Positions 1-12,114 of a stretch of 64,000 nucleotides of DNA are shown in pieces. The position numbers and the translations under genes were made by a program. A model generated the notes under the pieces. That model worked only from the letters and a program-made list of their open reading frames with translations, did no database searches and was not told where the DNA came from. Positions within the stretch are counted from its first letter, which is position 1; the number at the start of each line of letters is the position of its first letter. Source of the DNA: Botrytis cinerea B05.10 (taxonomy: Eukaryota > Ascomycota > Leotiomycetes > Helotiales > Sclerotiniaceae); contig NC_037317.1 in the NCBI RefSeq assembly GCF_000143535.2, forward strand, positions 248,001-312,000, in the 5' to 3' direction.

Positions 1-2022
1 AGTTGTCTCGTGAGGAACTGCTAGATCGTTCACATTATCTTCTGGGTCTTCTTCTTGTCCCGCTTCATTGCTAGCATTAGCTTCATCAGCCCCATTAGCT
101 CCATCAGTACCCATCACGGCTTGATGGTGAGAATCTTGATTGCCGTCATGGTCAAGTTGAGAATTCTCAACGTATGTAGATTTTTTAGGCAATGCAAATT
201 GTTCACCAATGGCGATCAAGGTAGCAAGGAAAATTGCAGCTTCGTAAAACACAAACAAATAACCACCGCTTATTTTGAAGCGATCTTCATATACTGTAGC
301 AGCCACAAGAATAATCCAACCGAACACGAACAACCACATAAAGGCATAGCCTCTTTGAAGCGCAGATGGTCTAACAAAATTGCAACCAGCCATGATGAAC
401 CAGAATATCGAGAAGAATAAACTCGCAGACATACTCCATACAGAGTACGGAGAAGAGTAGACAATCATAGGATTGATTTTGTTAATCAGCGATGCGCAAC
501 CAAAGGTAATGGCACAGGTAATGATTAGAGTGATAGGATAGCGAAAGGCACCACGCCATCCGCCGAGAGAAATGGGTTCGTCTTCAGGACCTTTAGCCTT
601 AATAGATCCAGCAAAGAAGTAAAATTTGTCTTGTCGATTAAGAAGATATGAAACGGCGAAGAGCATCAATGGAGCGGCAATGAGTAAAGTTAGTGACCAA
701 GCAAAGAGAGTTCTCAACTTGAATACTGCAAAAACAGTGCCAAATATGTCGAACCAAACACCATCAGAACCTTTTCCGTTGCTGACTTTTCCGACTTTGT
801 CGTCACCACGTGGTCCCAAAAATGTATTGCCAGTATCCTTGGTAAGAGATCGAGTAGTGGCAACAGATGCCGATAACATGTGCCATAATGAGTCTATCGA
901 GGTGTGCTTAGCATCATCTTGATCGGTATGGTATTGAGATCTTGGTTGCCAAAAAGCAACGTCCAATCCACGGTAACCTTCTGCTCGGAAAACAACATAA
1001 TCGGTTTCACTTCTCACATATCCTAATGAAAATCCGTCCGAACTAACAACGGTTCCAAAAGGATGTTTGGCGTGCGCATAAGCTCGAGTGACCTCGGAAT
1101 CTGTACTCCGGAACAAGGTAGCTCTACCACCAGCACCAGCACCTTCCAGATTTAAGAAAGTATGAACAAATCTTGCCATTGGATGTGACAAAAATGCTTT
1201 CGCACCATATAAACCGTCCTCTTCACCGTTATTGAACAGGGCAACGAAGCCTTTCTGTGGTACATTTTGCGGTGTCGTGAAATAGCGGATCAATTGAAGT
1301 GCTGTAACAACTCCAACTCCATCGTCTGTAGCTCCAAAGCCGGTCGAGACACTATCGAAATGGGCATTGACCATAACACCGCCTTTGCCATGAACTTTTC
1401 CTTTAGAATTAACGGATCCAGTCTTCCACCACTCTCCCTCTTCATCATCACTGCCGCGGACATAACAGATGATATTATTTCCTTCAAAGTATGTGCTTAT
1501 CCCGAGCTTTCGTCCTTTGACTCCAATACTGGTGAGAGCATTGCTAGAGTAATTTGATCGTAAATCATTGAATACTGTAACGGCAGGCGATTCTTTACGT
1601 GCTCGTAGATCCTCATGGTAGCGTTCTGCAGAACCGTCATTGGAGTTACTAGGACTAGGAACCGACTCGGGAGCTTCTGCGTCGAAGTCCGACTTGATTT
1701 GAGTCTCAGAGATAGTGGCGCTCTCGGTTTCTGTAGAATACTGAATCTGATTATGATCAAGTATCTCACCAATCCTCTTCAACAACCAATTTCGCACATC
1801 GTCATTCTTGCGACTATTGAAAGGATGGTAGCCATCGCTCAAGCTTTGAAGATCGAGCCATGCTTCGGTAAGATTTAAGCCATTGTAAAGAGTAGGATCG
1901 TCAGGAGCTGAAGGTACAGTCTCTTGAATGATGAGGAGAGGTATGAAGACGCCGAGATAAATTATGACGGTCACCAATGTAACCGCCATAGGAACAAACG
2001 CAGAAGGATTGTAGCATTTCAT
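1..2022 (-). CDS. PFF1: Vacuolar membrane protease, M28 family (5' part; C-terminus lies outside the window)
   Basis: One open frame runs from the ATG at 2022 to the window edge (674 codons, no stop, no intron needed). The N-terminus has a hydrophobic anchor (about residues 8-32), then an M28 zinc-peptidase domain in the vacuole lumen. Its metal-binding motifs are visible: AHFDSVSTGFGATDDG, the Glu pair in NNGEEDG, and a later SQYHTDQDD. Several membrane segments follow, including one around MVYSS/SASLFFSIFWFIM, then an acidic, Asn/Ala-rich hydrophilic loop at the cut end. The order single anchor, M28, multi-pass region is that of fungal PFF1, normally near 950-1000 residues, so about a third is missing. 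Family knowledge places it in the vacuole membrane; the substrate is not known from sequence. It is head-to-tail with the phosphodiesterase gene, 1.3 kb apart. Confidence 0.93.
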   Translation of the reverse strand, partial: MKCYNPSAFVPMAVTLVTVIIYLGVFIPLLIIQETVPSAPDDPTLYNGLNLTEAWLDLQSLSDGYHPFNSRKNDDVRNWLLKRIGEILDHNQIQYSTETESATISETQIKSDFDAEAPESVPSPSNSNDGSAERYHEDLRARKESPAVTVFNDLRSNYSSNALTSIGVKGRKLGISTYFEGNNIICYVRGSDDEEGEWWKTGSVNSKGKVHGKGGVMVNAHFDSVSTGFGATDDGVGVVTALQLIRYFTTPQNVPQKGFVALFNNGEEDGLYGAKAFLSHPMARFVHTFLNLEGAGAGGRATLFRSTDSEVTRAYAHAKHPFGTVVSSDGFSLGYVRSETDYVVFRAEGYRGLDVAFWQPRSQYHTDQDDAKHTSIDSLWHMLSASVATTRSLTKDTGNTFLGPRGDDKVGKVSNGKGSDGVWFDIFGTVFAVFKLRTLFAWSLTLLIAAPLMLFAVSYLLNRQDKFYFFAGSIKAKGPEDEPISLGGWRGAFRYPITLIITCAITFGCASLINKINPMIVYSSPYSVWSMSASLFFSIFWFIMAGCNFVRPSALQRGYAFMWLFVFGWIILVAATVYEDRFKISGGYLFVFYEAAIFLATLIAIGEQFALPKKSTYVENSQLDHDGNQDSHHQAVMGTDGANGADEANASNEAGQEEDPEDNVNDLAVPHETT

Positions 2023-3365
2023 GGTGAGCCGTACGGAGAAGAACGGTAGGTTTCCAAGTATTGCTTTCGTTGGTGTTGAGGATTAATTAGAAGCAGTCAA
2101 AAAGCCATCTTAGGGTATCGCAATTGAGAGGTTGGATTATAGGTTGTAATTTGAAGTCTATATTGGAATGTAGAGAAGTCTGATGAAATGATGAAATGAT
2201 GAAATGATAGGAATTGATAGGAATTGATAGAACTGATTCGTTCCAAGCTGTAAGCTTTGGCGATCTGAATGGGATGGGTAGGTACACCAGGTGCTAGCTA
2301 TGTATGGTAGGCGCGGGGTGTGACGGGCCAGAGTTTTACCGGCGTATCACACTAATAATGGGTTTGGTATCTAAGCTCGAGCACCCGGGACGGAAAAGTC
2401 GGGAATCGAGTAGCCATCATCTCTAACATGACAAACATCACAAAGACAACTTGTTGAACCGTTGATTGAATGATTCTTTGCTTGCTGATTTTGCTCGCGC
2501 TTTAGTACAAAGCAAAGCATTAAAATGAGTTGGATTGAAATTTTAATCTGCTTTCCTTCATTCTTCCATTTCTTTTCCTCAATCCCTGTCATCCCCTTCA
2601 CTTCATAGCAAGATACTCGACATGAGATTCACGCGTGCAACTATCTTCCTCTCCTTCTCTACGAATCCCTCACTACCCTCTCAGAAAAAGAATGCCCCAA
2701 GCCTAGCTCCAAACCATACTTAAAAGTCCCATCCCCAGATGTATTACCATCCATCCCATCCTATATTCTCCCCCTCCCTGGCCTAGAAGCCCAAAAGTCT
2801 AACCTGCCTACCAACTTGGATATAAAACGTCGTTTCCTCTCCTCCCCCATCTCCCCTTTCCCCAATTTCCCCGATGGCAATCAGCATCCTTCCATGCAAA
2901 CATGCATCCACCAGGCACCAAACCAACCATCCATTAACATAAAAAAAAGTTATAAATAAAAAATAAAAGTCGAACGCCACCCACACCTTTCAAATCGATC
3001 TGGAGGATTTGAAACCCATCCATCTTCCATCCCCATGCCAGAAGAAGAAGTAGAAGGCAAAAAAGGAAAGAAAAGTTAAAACGCCAATCCCGTCTTTGTT
3101 TTGAATCAACCCATAAACACAGAGAGGTATTTTATACCTCGTTTACCCTTGGAGGTGGCAAGATTCGAAAAGAATACCTCAAAAACAAATGACCACAACG
3201 TGTACAATGTACAGAAACAAATAAAATAATCATACAAACAAGAACCTGAACAAAACATCTCCGATTGCCGTACCAAAATCTTAATCTCATCTCAAAACAT
3301 TATCGTCAGTGAATTCGTCGAGTTGTGCATTTCATTCTCGTGTTACTTCTTTTTTTTGCTTCGCG
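2023..3365. other. Intergenic: upstream region of PFF1 and downstream region of PDE2
   Basis: No gene is supported here. Near the PFF1 start there are short direct repeats (about 2183-2231, gatgaaat and ataggaattg units). From about 2640 to 3060 the plus strand is strongly pyrimidine-rich, as is common in fungal promoters. The last few hundred bases should hold the phosphodiesterase 3' untranslated region and poly(A) site. Confidence 0.6.
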
Positions 3366-6300
3366 TCAACCCGCAGTCCCATCAGACTCCTGCTTATCCG
3401 GCATCCCGGCTGGCATTGGTGGATTACCATTTTTCCTCTTCCAGAAATGTAATCCGTTCATTCTGAACCGGCTGGGCTTCTTTTTCAGATTTCTCCCTGT
3501 CTCCGCTAAGACTTTAAGATCCGAACTCGCTTCGGGCAAACTCGATCCATCGTTTGTAGAATGATTTGATTTATCATAGCCTGCGGAAGAATGACTCGAA
3601 CTATTAATTAGTGGAGATGCGTGAGTAGGTGTGACAGCTCTATCATTATTCGAATCTTCGCTCGCAAAGCTCGTCGCTTGAGTGCTAGGTGAAAATGGGC
3701 TTTTGTTGTTCGTTGCTGCACCTGCAGACCATTCTCCAGCAGAACCTGAATTGCTACCTTCAGTAGTAGTTTCACTAATTCTCTGGTTTGGCGATATGAA
3801 TTCTCTAGGCGTGGGTGGATCTACCACTACCACATCCGTAGAAAGGGATGGCTGAACTAGCACACCATTGATTTGTCGATCTCCATTTGCGAAGATTTCT
3901 ACATCCTGGCTGGAATGATCGAGAAGTCCTGGCGCACTTGCGGTTGCATAACTCAGTTGAAGGTAACTGGGTTTTGATGATCTTCGATCAGGCAAGGTCG
4001 CTGACTGGGGAAGTTCTATTGTCCCCTGTCTCGTACCTTTGGGCGATTCATCATTTGAATTTTGTCGAAATGGGCCTTTGTTAAGCATTGCTTGGACACG
4101 AATGTTTGAGGGCTCACCCAATCTCGAAGCGACGTCTTGGCTAGCAGATTCATCTTGAGAAGGTTGGGCAACGCTCATCGTACGAGGAGAGCGCATGCCT
4201 GAGTGCATACTATCAGGAAGTCCTAAGAAACCATCTTCTTGTCTCATTCTCTCTTGTTCTAAAGCTATCCTGCTTTCCCAGGCAGCTTTATTTCTCTCCA
4301 ATTCCTCGACACAAAATGCCATACCAGGCATGACATCAGTCACACCACCAAATAATGGTATGGCAAACATATTCATAAACCCTATTTGAGATTTACCAAG
4401 TTCAATGACCTCTCGAACAGGAGCCGCATACAAGGCCGTTGGTATTCCCAAGTCTTGTTCCATAGATGCTTGACGAGCGAACTCGTCAGTCAATATTTCG
4501 GTCCATCGAGTTGCGGTATCAAATTTTCGTGCCTGCATCCATGTCAATGATGAAATTTCTTAGGTAGTGACCATCTAACATACCACGTTACTTATGTCTG
4601 CACATTTGATTAGTAAAGAGCAGGCTAGTGTTCGTTGATCTTCGATCGTTCGACCGTTCCAACCGTCAGTAACACCACCATTTTCATGTAGCTTCTCCTG
4701 AAGATAGCCAAGCTTCTTCATGTAATCGAAATGCAAACCCATATCTGTTGCCAAGATTGTGCTTATCATGAGGTGTCGCATATCACGCTCCTCGAAAGCC
4801 GCGAGCCAATGGCGACGCAATATTTGGGAGTAAGCAGCGCAATGGAATGATTCAAGGACGGATCGATCATTGTAAAGTTGAGCGAGTGGTGCATTCAAAT
4901 GCACAAGGAATGCATTGTTGACACCAGGGTGACCTACATCGTGGCCAATGGCAGTAATCATCAAGGTAAGAGCATCAAATGGTCTAATGAGTTCGGCAAT
5001 TGGCGATGATTTTTGACTTGTCGTCCCATCTGGGCTGGGTGGATATTCTGGAAGGCTACCTAAGCGGACGAGGAAGTGAAATATGGCTTGAAGAACGTCG
5101 ACAACGTGTCGGAAATTATGATATGGTACAAAACTATTGTATGCTTCTCGGCTGGTGATGAGAAATGCGGTAAGGTTTTCTGCAGAACAACGGATGTCAG
5201 CATGGCCGGGGGCCGGTTATCACCCGAATCATTGGTTCTGGAACGCACCTGTAGATATCCGCCACTTCTCCAATTCTGGTACAGAGAGTGCATGCTGGAA
5301 CATTAACGATGATGCGTAAAGAAGTTCATCGTCCTCAAAATCATGAGCCGAAAAATGCCAAGAACTGATGGCTCGGGCGATCAATTCTCTCCGATCTAAT
5401 GAAACCGTCACTCTCCATTGGCCATATTCTTCTACTTCTTCACTATTAAGCGTGCAAATGCCTTCCATCAATCTAGATACCATTTCTTCTCTTAAATATG
5501 CATAAGGTTTTTGATCCTCAACACCAACCCACGAGCGTTTCCTTCCCCTCTTCTTTTCCAACAATACCCTGTGATCCTTGGATGCATCTTTGTGCGCGCG
5601 ATATGCGTGAACTGCCAAACTGGGTAACCGTTCTAGTAACAGAGGACTGGTTATGACGTCCAAAGCTCCGATGTCTAAAAGTTTCATGGTCCTTCTCTGA
5701 TCTAATGGGATGTAGATGCCAGTCGATTTTCGATTTTGCTTGCCCATATCATATCCGGTTGCAGGAGCGGGTTCCGACCTCGAACTCATACGATTTTTTG
5801 ACGAGCCCATTGAAAGACTTTGCTCCGACGAGGAAACCACGGCGACCGGGACAACGAGCTTCGAGAAGCGTTGTTGTTGAATTTCAGATGCGACCCATTG
5901 TAATAATTGTATTCCATATACCTCCCCAAAATCATCATCCAACATCCCATCATTCTGTTGCTTGGAACTGGGCGACGGCGTCCGGACATCCCTTGCAGGA
6001 CGCTCATTTACTTGATCATCGTGCGGAATCTCTATTAAAACGAGGGTAGGTATTAAATCCACGATCGATTCGCGATTTAGGTCGGAAACTTTCGACATGC
6101 AGGACTTGCCCGAGGTACACACGTGAACTATATTTTGTCAATTCCATCTTCAATTGTCGTTCGACCCCAAGACCAATTGAGCCAGCAGTCTCTAGTAAAT
6201 TGCACCTACCTTCAGTGAAAGAAGTCAACAAGATGTTCACGTTGCTATCAACCGGATTGATCGCTCGTGGTGTCGTCGCGCCATCCGTGGTCGGGGCCGA

Positions 6301-6405
6301 ATTTTCCAAGGTCGAGACGTTTGACACCACATCCTCTCTTCGCACCAATTTGTCCTCGAGAGCTCTGCGATCCACGTAGACAATGTTGCATGCGGCGTAG
6401 TCCAT
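3366..6405 (-). CDS. PDE2: High-affinity 3',5'-cyclic-nucleotide (cAMP) phosphodiesterase, class I
   Basis: Four exons on the minus strand: 6405-6210, 6127-5249, 5179-4584 and 4532-3366. Introns of 82, 69 and 51 bases have GT..AG ends and all phases fit, giving 945 residues. The catalytic HD-type domain lies at about residues 360-610, with YHNFRHVVDVLQ, HDVGHPGVNN and CADISNV supplying the His/Asp metal ligands of class I phosphodiesterases. The N-terminal 360 residues match the conserved fungal PDE2 lead-in; the C-terminal 330 are Ser/Thr-rich and low in structure. The enzyme hydrolyses cAMP and so damps protein kinase A signalling, which controls growth and virulence in many fungi (family knowledge). 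The ATG at 6405 (MDYAAC) was preferred to one seven codons upstream because the conserved region begins there. The 5' side faces an 8-kb satellite-rich interval. Confidence 0.92.
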
Positions 6406-7353
6406 TACTGCCACTATCTTTCGCACACCACAACACCAAAGCTATATACCCGCTCACCACCAATGTCCGCGGGCTTTCGACCAATATTAAATGGCAATGT
6501 AGGCAGGAAAAAAGCAAAGTAGGAAAAAAGTCAATTGATTGAGCTCGACAGCCCAATTACCGTGTCGCACGGGGGCAAGCTGGCTCGAGCGCAGCGCCTT
6601 TTTGCTTTGGATCGACCGAGTCTCGTTGTGAAAATCAATCCCTTGTTTTCCCCTTCGTATGCTTCAATGTCTTTGTTTCGGATGTCGGTATCTCCTACGA
6701 AAAGTCGATGACGATATTTTTATTCGCGCGACGAATTGCGAATGAAGGGACCGAGGGAATTTCGAAATTGGTACGAAAGAAAATGCAACCGAATCTCGTA
6801 AAAGGAATAAAGTAGATTGGAAGTGTTTCGCAATGACAGGGCAACCCTGTACGTGGAATAGAGAATCGAGGTAGTTCTGGACTCTGTAGTGTGACGGAAG
6901 TGGAAATTCGACTAATTGGAGTTCAGATGGATGGTTGATGACTGTGGAATGAGTATCGAAGAGTGGATAGCAGTGAAAAGAGGGGCTTTGGGTTGAATTT
7001 GATCTCTGATCTTGATCCTAATCCTGATTCTGGGATTGGTAATGGGATGGTGAGGGTAGTGGTAGTGGTAGTGGTAGTGGTATTGAGTTCTGAGTTCGAG
7101 TTCTGAGTTCCGAGTCTTCCTTTTTCGCGATGGCTATTCTGCGTCTTTCCCAGACAGAAGCAGCAGTGCATGTATCTTGCGAGTGGTGGGTTCTTGTGTA
7201 GTGCGTGTGGTATTATACAGAATATAGGCGGGTGCTGGCTGAGAAGCATAAACTTCTCATCCCTTCTTCTCACAAATTGCTTTCAGACAAATAAATAAAA
7301 AGTAGTCAGTTCGATTCGTGCGAGTACTTGCGAGTACTCGTTACGGTGATTTT

Positions 7354-7438
7354 ATGTGTGGTGGTGTGTGTGTGTGTGTGTGCGTGTGTGCGTGTGTGTG
7401 TGTGTGTATATGTATGTGTATATGTATGTGTGTGTGGG
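7354..7438. repeat. Compound (GT)n/(GTAT)n microsatellite
   Basis: An almost unbroken run of GT, interrupted by GC and then by TATG units. Such alternating purine-pyrimidine tracts are length-variable. Confidence 0.95.
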
Positions 7439-7760
7439 AGAACAATGCCGGAGAAGGAGGGGAAGAGAAGGGAATCAGGAAATCAAAAGAAGGACATGAT
7501 CTTGATTGTATTTCGTCGTCGCAATGGAAGTGTAGAATGTAAAATATAAAATATAAAATGTGATATACGCTATACGCTATACAACAATAGAAGAAGGAGA
7601 AGAAAAGATCTCAGGTTGATATCGAAAAAAAGCGATCCAAGAATTGTGAGGTGTGTCTTTTTGGGGGAAGGGGAGGGGAAGCGCTTCAGGGAAAGTCCTT
7701 GGGTTTAAGTCGAGGTCGAGTCCAGTTGACTGCGGCGGTTGTGTGTCGCCGGTGGATGGA

Positions 7761-7786
7761 TTTATTTATTTATTTATTTATTTATT
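7761..7786. repeat. (TTTA)n microsatellite
   Basis: Six and a half perfect copies of the tetranucleotide ttta. Confidence 0.95.
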
Positions 7787-8424
7787 GTACACTTCTGCTT
7801 CGATTGTTTGCTGGTTCGACGGTGCGTTTGTCTATGTGAAAGAAAAGACTGATTGAAGTGAATGGATCATTAGTTTGGGTAGATGCATTCAGCTGTGTGC
7901 TATACGCTGGGGAGGTAGGCAGGTAGATATATAATACGAGAAAGAATTGGGAAGGGAAATCCGTGGCACGACGAGCGTGAGGGCAGAGGGCGAGAGGGCG
8001 AGAGGGAGAGAGGGAGAATGGGAGAGAGGAAGAGAGGAAGCGAGGAAGCGGGAGCGAGAAGGGAGAAAATGGAGCGAATACCCTGTTTTTTGGTGAGAAA
8101 GAAATGGAACATCCCCCCGAAAAAAAAGGGAAGGGGGAGAGAGGGAAAGATTGAGGAAGTAAAATTGAGAAGTTGAAAGAGAGTTTGAATTTAGCTATCT
8201 GGGAGGACGGAGGATGGTGATTGGATCAGGTCAGGTCAGGTCAGGATTCAATTTTGCTCAACAAGGCTAAGATCTAGAAGGATTGATGGAAGTTGTGGAA
8301 GTTGTGGAAGAATGGAAGAAGAAATCCTAACTTAACCCTAAGAAGCCGAAGCCGCCATAGACCATCGATCGCAAGCCAGACGTGAGCCAGACGTGAGCCA
8401 GCCAGGAGCCGTGAGCGACGAGGC

Positions 8425-8483
8425 ATGAGCATGAGCATGAGCATGAGCCATGAGCCATGAGCCATGAGCCATGAGCCATGAGC
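8425..8483. repeat. (ATGAGC)n passing into (ATGAGCC)n
   Basis: About four hexamer units atgagc are followed by five heptamer units atgagcc. The unit length changes by one inserted base, which then spread through the second half of the array. Confidence 0.9.
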
Positions 8484-8820
8484 GATCAGCTAGGGAAATG
8501 GAGAATGGAGAATGGTCATGGTCATGGTCATGGATATGGACATGGACAATGGAGATGGACACGAATAGAGAGAATGGTCCGAATGGATAATGAAGGGGAA
8601 AGGGAATGAGAGAACCTCCCGACCGGCTCGATATCTGTAATATCGATCGTAATTCGTGCACAGCAAGAGAAGGAAGGGGGCCTTTTACCCAAAGTGGATA
8701 AATTGATTGGTGAAATGTAAATGATTGGGTGAAGATTTATGGATTCTTTTTGGCTGGATGAGATGTAGCTCATCGGATTGGCTGCATGCGAAAAGGCGTC
8801 AAATTGGGTTAAATTTTAAA

Positions 8821-8932
8821 TCGTATGTGTGTAAGTGTGTAAGTGTGTATATGTATATGTGTATGTGTGCATATACGTATACGTATATGTATATGTAGGT
8901 ATGTATGTATATGTATATGTATAATTGCATAT
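8821..8932. repeat. Alternating TG/TA purine-pyrimidine tract
   Basis: Irregular mixture of tgtg, tatatg and tacgta units over about 110 bases. Confidence 0.85.
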
Positions 8933-8971
8933 GCTTGTCTATCGAGTATCTCGTACATAGTATTTCACATT

Positions 8972-9083
8972 TAGTATCCAGTATCCAGTATCCAGTATCC
9001 AGCATCCAATATCCAACATTCCATATCCAACATTCCATATCCAACATTCCATATCCAACATTCCATATCCAACATTCCATATC
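8972..9083. repeat. Minisatellite: 7-bp units grading into a 14-bp unit
   Basis: The first part (about 8972-9016) is built from agtatcc-type heptamers. From 9017 to 9083 the unit is the 14-mer cattccatatccaa, about 4.8 nearly perfect copies. The 14-mer looks like two diverged heptamers that were then amplified together. Confidence 0.9.
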
Positions 9084-9126
9084 GAATACCTCCCCATATA
9101 AAATACAACAAACGACAACGGACTAA

Positions 9127-9139
9127 CCCCCCCCCCCCC
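9127..9139. repeat. Poly(C) tract
   Basis: Thirteen consecutive C on the plus strand; its length is prone to sequencing error. Confidence 0.9.
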
Positions 9140-9270
9140 GCAGGCATAACACAACACCAAGAAAGAAAGAAAAAGCAACACCAGTCGGAAGTCTATGATT
9201 AGGAAAAGCTTGAATGCAAAGAATCCCTAGATACCTTTACGATGCCTGTACCTGTGTCTGCGTCTCCACC

Positions 9271-9299
9271 TACACACACACACACACACACACACACAC
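9271..9299. repeat. (CA)n microsatellite
   Basis: About fourteen uninterrupted CA units. Confidence 0.95.
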
Positions 9300-9822
9300 T
9301 TACCGAAAGAAAAAGCAAAGAAGGAAGTTTAGAACATTTTCCTTCTTTCATACATACTTTCCTGGCAGATACTCTATACTCCTTATACTTTCTACACTCT
9401 CCGTACTCTCTGCACTCTCTATACTTTCTACACTCTCTGTCCTCTCAACACTTTCGATACCCGCCGTGCCCTCCGTACTCGTACCTGCAGTGCCAGTAAG
9501 AGAGCAATCTTCTCCACAAACAGATGCATCTACATATACACATATCCCTACATCTTCACAACCCAGATACCCATCAACATTGCATCTCCCTAGGTAACGG
9601 GACGGACGGACGGTAGATAGCCAACGGTAGACACCGCGAACCTATCACCAATCTTCAGACCAATACGACGCCAACAAGCAAGGCAAGTCGAAGCGAGAAA
9701 CGAATCCAAAGTAAAATTCCAAAGACCAAGCAAAGATAAAGAAAAAGAGAATAAACCCCGTAACAATGACTTCCTGACTAACCACCGCCGAGCCACCAAC
9801 CCCAAGCTAAAATAAAAATAAA

Positions 9823-9873
9823 TCCATCCATCCCTCCCTCCCTCCCTCCATCCAGTACGCACGCACGCACGCA
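9823..9873. repeat. (TCCA)/(TCCC)n followed by (ACGC)n
   Basis: Tetranucleotide tract of tcca and tccc units, followed directly by about four acgc units. Confidence 0.9.
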
Positions 9874-10187
9874 CAAGAAGCCCATGGAAAAGTTCTAGAA
9901 GAAGAAAAAGAAGCAAAAGCTGATCTTCTCCAGAAATCTTTCGATTGAGAGAGGGGGGGGGCGGTTTGAGTTTGAGTGTTTTTTCGTTTGCCTGTGATCA
10001 TCCGCATCCATGATTCTGGGGGTCACATTGATTTTCCTTGTTGGGATCTCGGCGCGCAATACAGTGTGATTGGTTGTTTGGGGCGTGCTCCTTGTGCGAT
10101 CTACAGTGCTGGTTATGAATGGGGTTGGGAGGACCGGTACTTGTGTATGTGTGTGTGTGTGTGTGTTTTTTATGAATGTAGTAGATA

Positions 10188-10990
10188 AGTCAATCAATCA
10201 CCCTACTACTTTCTGGCCACCCTTTTACACCAAAAATCGCTTTTTGGGCCTATCAATATCTCACTCAAAATTTAATGTTATCTTATAAAATTTAATACAA
10301 TAAATCTATATATTTATCTTAGTAATACACTAGATTTTTAGAATTTGAGGATTTTTCTGGATGGAGAGCTGAAGCCTCAAAATATCGATTTTTTTTTTTT
10401 TTTTTTTTTTTTTGTATGTAAATCACATATAAATTCAAAATTTCATTTCAAACTCTTATAACTTTTTGATAAAAATTCCTAAAAATAAACTGAAAATATT
10501 TATTATATTCAATGAAGTAGATTCAAAAATATATGGAAATTTTCATTAAACAAATATATATAAGAATACTTTTGAAACTATAGAGATTAATAATCTCTAT
10601 AGAAGATTTATATCTATAACTATTAATTTTTGATATTTTTTTTTGGGGGGGGGGGGGATTTCTATATAGATTCAAGCTTAAAACTACTAAAAAAATAAAT
10701 AGTTTATTTTTATTATAGTTTAATTAGAGTTTTAATTGGAAATTTGAATTTGTACGTGATTTACATACAAATTGAAAATATCGATATTTTGAAACCTCAG
10801 CTCTCCATTCAGAAAAATCCTCAAATTCTAAAAACTCATAATTGAATCTAAAACAATCCAAGTTATATTTATATAGAATCTTGTTAGATTATATTGTGTT
10901 TTGATAGAGATATTAATAGGTCAAAAAAGCGATTTTTGATGTAAAAGGGTGGTTCAAAACAGGGGTGGCCAGAAAATAGGGTGGTTGACT
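10188..10990. mobile_element. Non-autonomous fold-back DNA element (MITE-like), TA-flanked
   Basis: The ends are inverted repeats: AGTCAA at 10188 and TTGACT ending at 10990, each flanked by TA (10186-10187 and 10991-10992), which fits a TA target duplication. The inverted match continues inward with gaps: CACCCTA, TTTCTGGCCACCC, CAAAAATCGCTTTTT, then AATTTGAGGATTTTTCTG, GGAGAGCTGA and ATGTAAATCAC at matching distances from each end. Almost the whole 803 bases is therefore an imperfect palindrome with arms of about 280 bases. It has no open frame, and carries a long T tract (near 10390) and a G run (near 10650). TA duplication and an AGTCAA terminus recall Tc1/mariner elements of the pogo/Fot1 type (from memory). 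The AT-rich composition differs from the flanks. Confidence 0.85.
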
Positions 10991-11354
10991 TATTAGGCTC
11001 GAGGTAGGTAGATATGTATGTGCATGTAGATAAAAAGTGATATTGCCATTATTGCTATTATTGCTATTATTATTATCATTATTACTTATATTAATGATTT
11101 CGAGAGAGTGTGTGAGGAAGAGAAAGGAGAGAGAGAACGAAACTCTCACTCACACTCGACCATAAGCCCCAAAGTTAATTAAAAAAAATGAAAAAAAATC
11201 TCAATGAAAGAATTAAAAACTATTTGTTTTTAACTTTATTTTAACCACACGCTCTTAACCACATGCTCTTAATCACATGCCTCATGCAATACATGTTCAT
11301 TTTACCCTCTTTGGAAAACAGATCTTTTCGGAGGGTTTTCATGTTGATTCTGTG

Positions 11355-11459
11355 AGATAGATAGATAGATAGATAGATAGATGATGTCTGTGATTGATTG
11401 TAGATCCGGATTGAGATCATGATCAAGTACTTACCTGCCTACCTACCTACCTACCTACC
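11355..11459. repeat. (GATA)n and (CTAC)n microsatellites
   Basis: A perfect agat run at about 11355-11382 and a ctac run at about 11431-11459, with unique sequence between. Confidence 0.92.
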
Positions 11460-11881
11460 CGAAGAAATGCTTGATAATAATGTGGTTGAAAGTGTGATAT
11501 TATCATTATCCATCCCCATATTATGTTATATCATATCGTATCACCAACGATATAACACAACATGACATTCCAATCCAATCCAGGATCTCCAGTATCAACA
11601 CATCTCCATCTCCATTCATACTCTCGCTCTCCCTCTAGCAGGTAGTCAAGATAGGGTTTATCAATAACTTCTAGTTTCCTTAGACTCATGAACTCTTTTC
11701 TTTTTTCTCTTTTCTCTCTCCTCTTATTCTCCTCCAAGACATTGTAACTAAACCAACCCGAACCAAACCAAACTCTAACTCTAACCCCAACTCTAATTCC
11801 ATCATTCATACATTTCTACATTTCTACATTCATTATACACAAAAGAGATGAGATAAGATGAGAGAGATAAAAGAGATCCAA

Positions 11882-12058
11882 GACAGACAGGCAGGCAGGC
11901 AGGCAGGCAGACAGGCAGACAGACAAGAAAAATAAACTCTCCTCTGATGAACCAACCGAACGGACGAACGAACTGAAATCGAAAAATCATAATCAAAATC
12001 AAAAATAAAATAAATTTGATACACATAAGTGAGAATGAATGAATGAATGAATGAATGT
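11882..12058. repeat. (GGCA)n and (GAAT)n microsatellites
   Basis: A cagg/caga run at about 11882-11926 and a gaat run at about 12033-12058. Confidence 0.92.
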
Positions 12059-12114
12059 ATTAACCTTAATAGAAAACCACAAGCCTCCATCCAAGCTCTC
12101 TCCATTCATCCGTC

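Noticed and set aside
7300..7330. tRNA-like T-loop (gttcgattc)
   Set aside because: No matching A box, anticodon arm or acceptor stem is present around it.
8274..8661. Open frames of 60-107 codons rich in His/Asp or Met/Leu repeats
   Set aside because: They are direct translations of the ATGAGC and TGGTCA satellites and have no complex sequence.
9017..9083. CRISPR-like array
   Set aside because: The copies are contiguous with no spacers, the unit is only 14 bases, and the genome is fungal.
8799..9181. Overlapping frames on both strands at the 14-bp minisatellite
   Set aside because: The repeat unit happens to lack stops in several frames; the products are repetitive and not protein-like.
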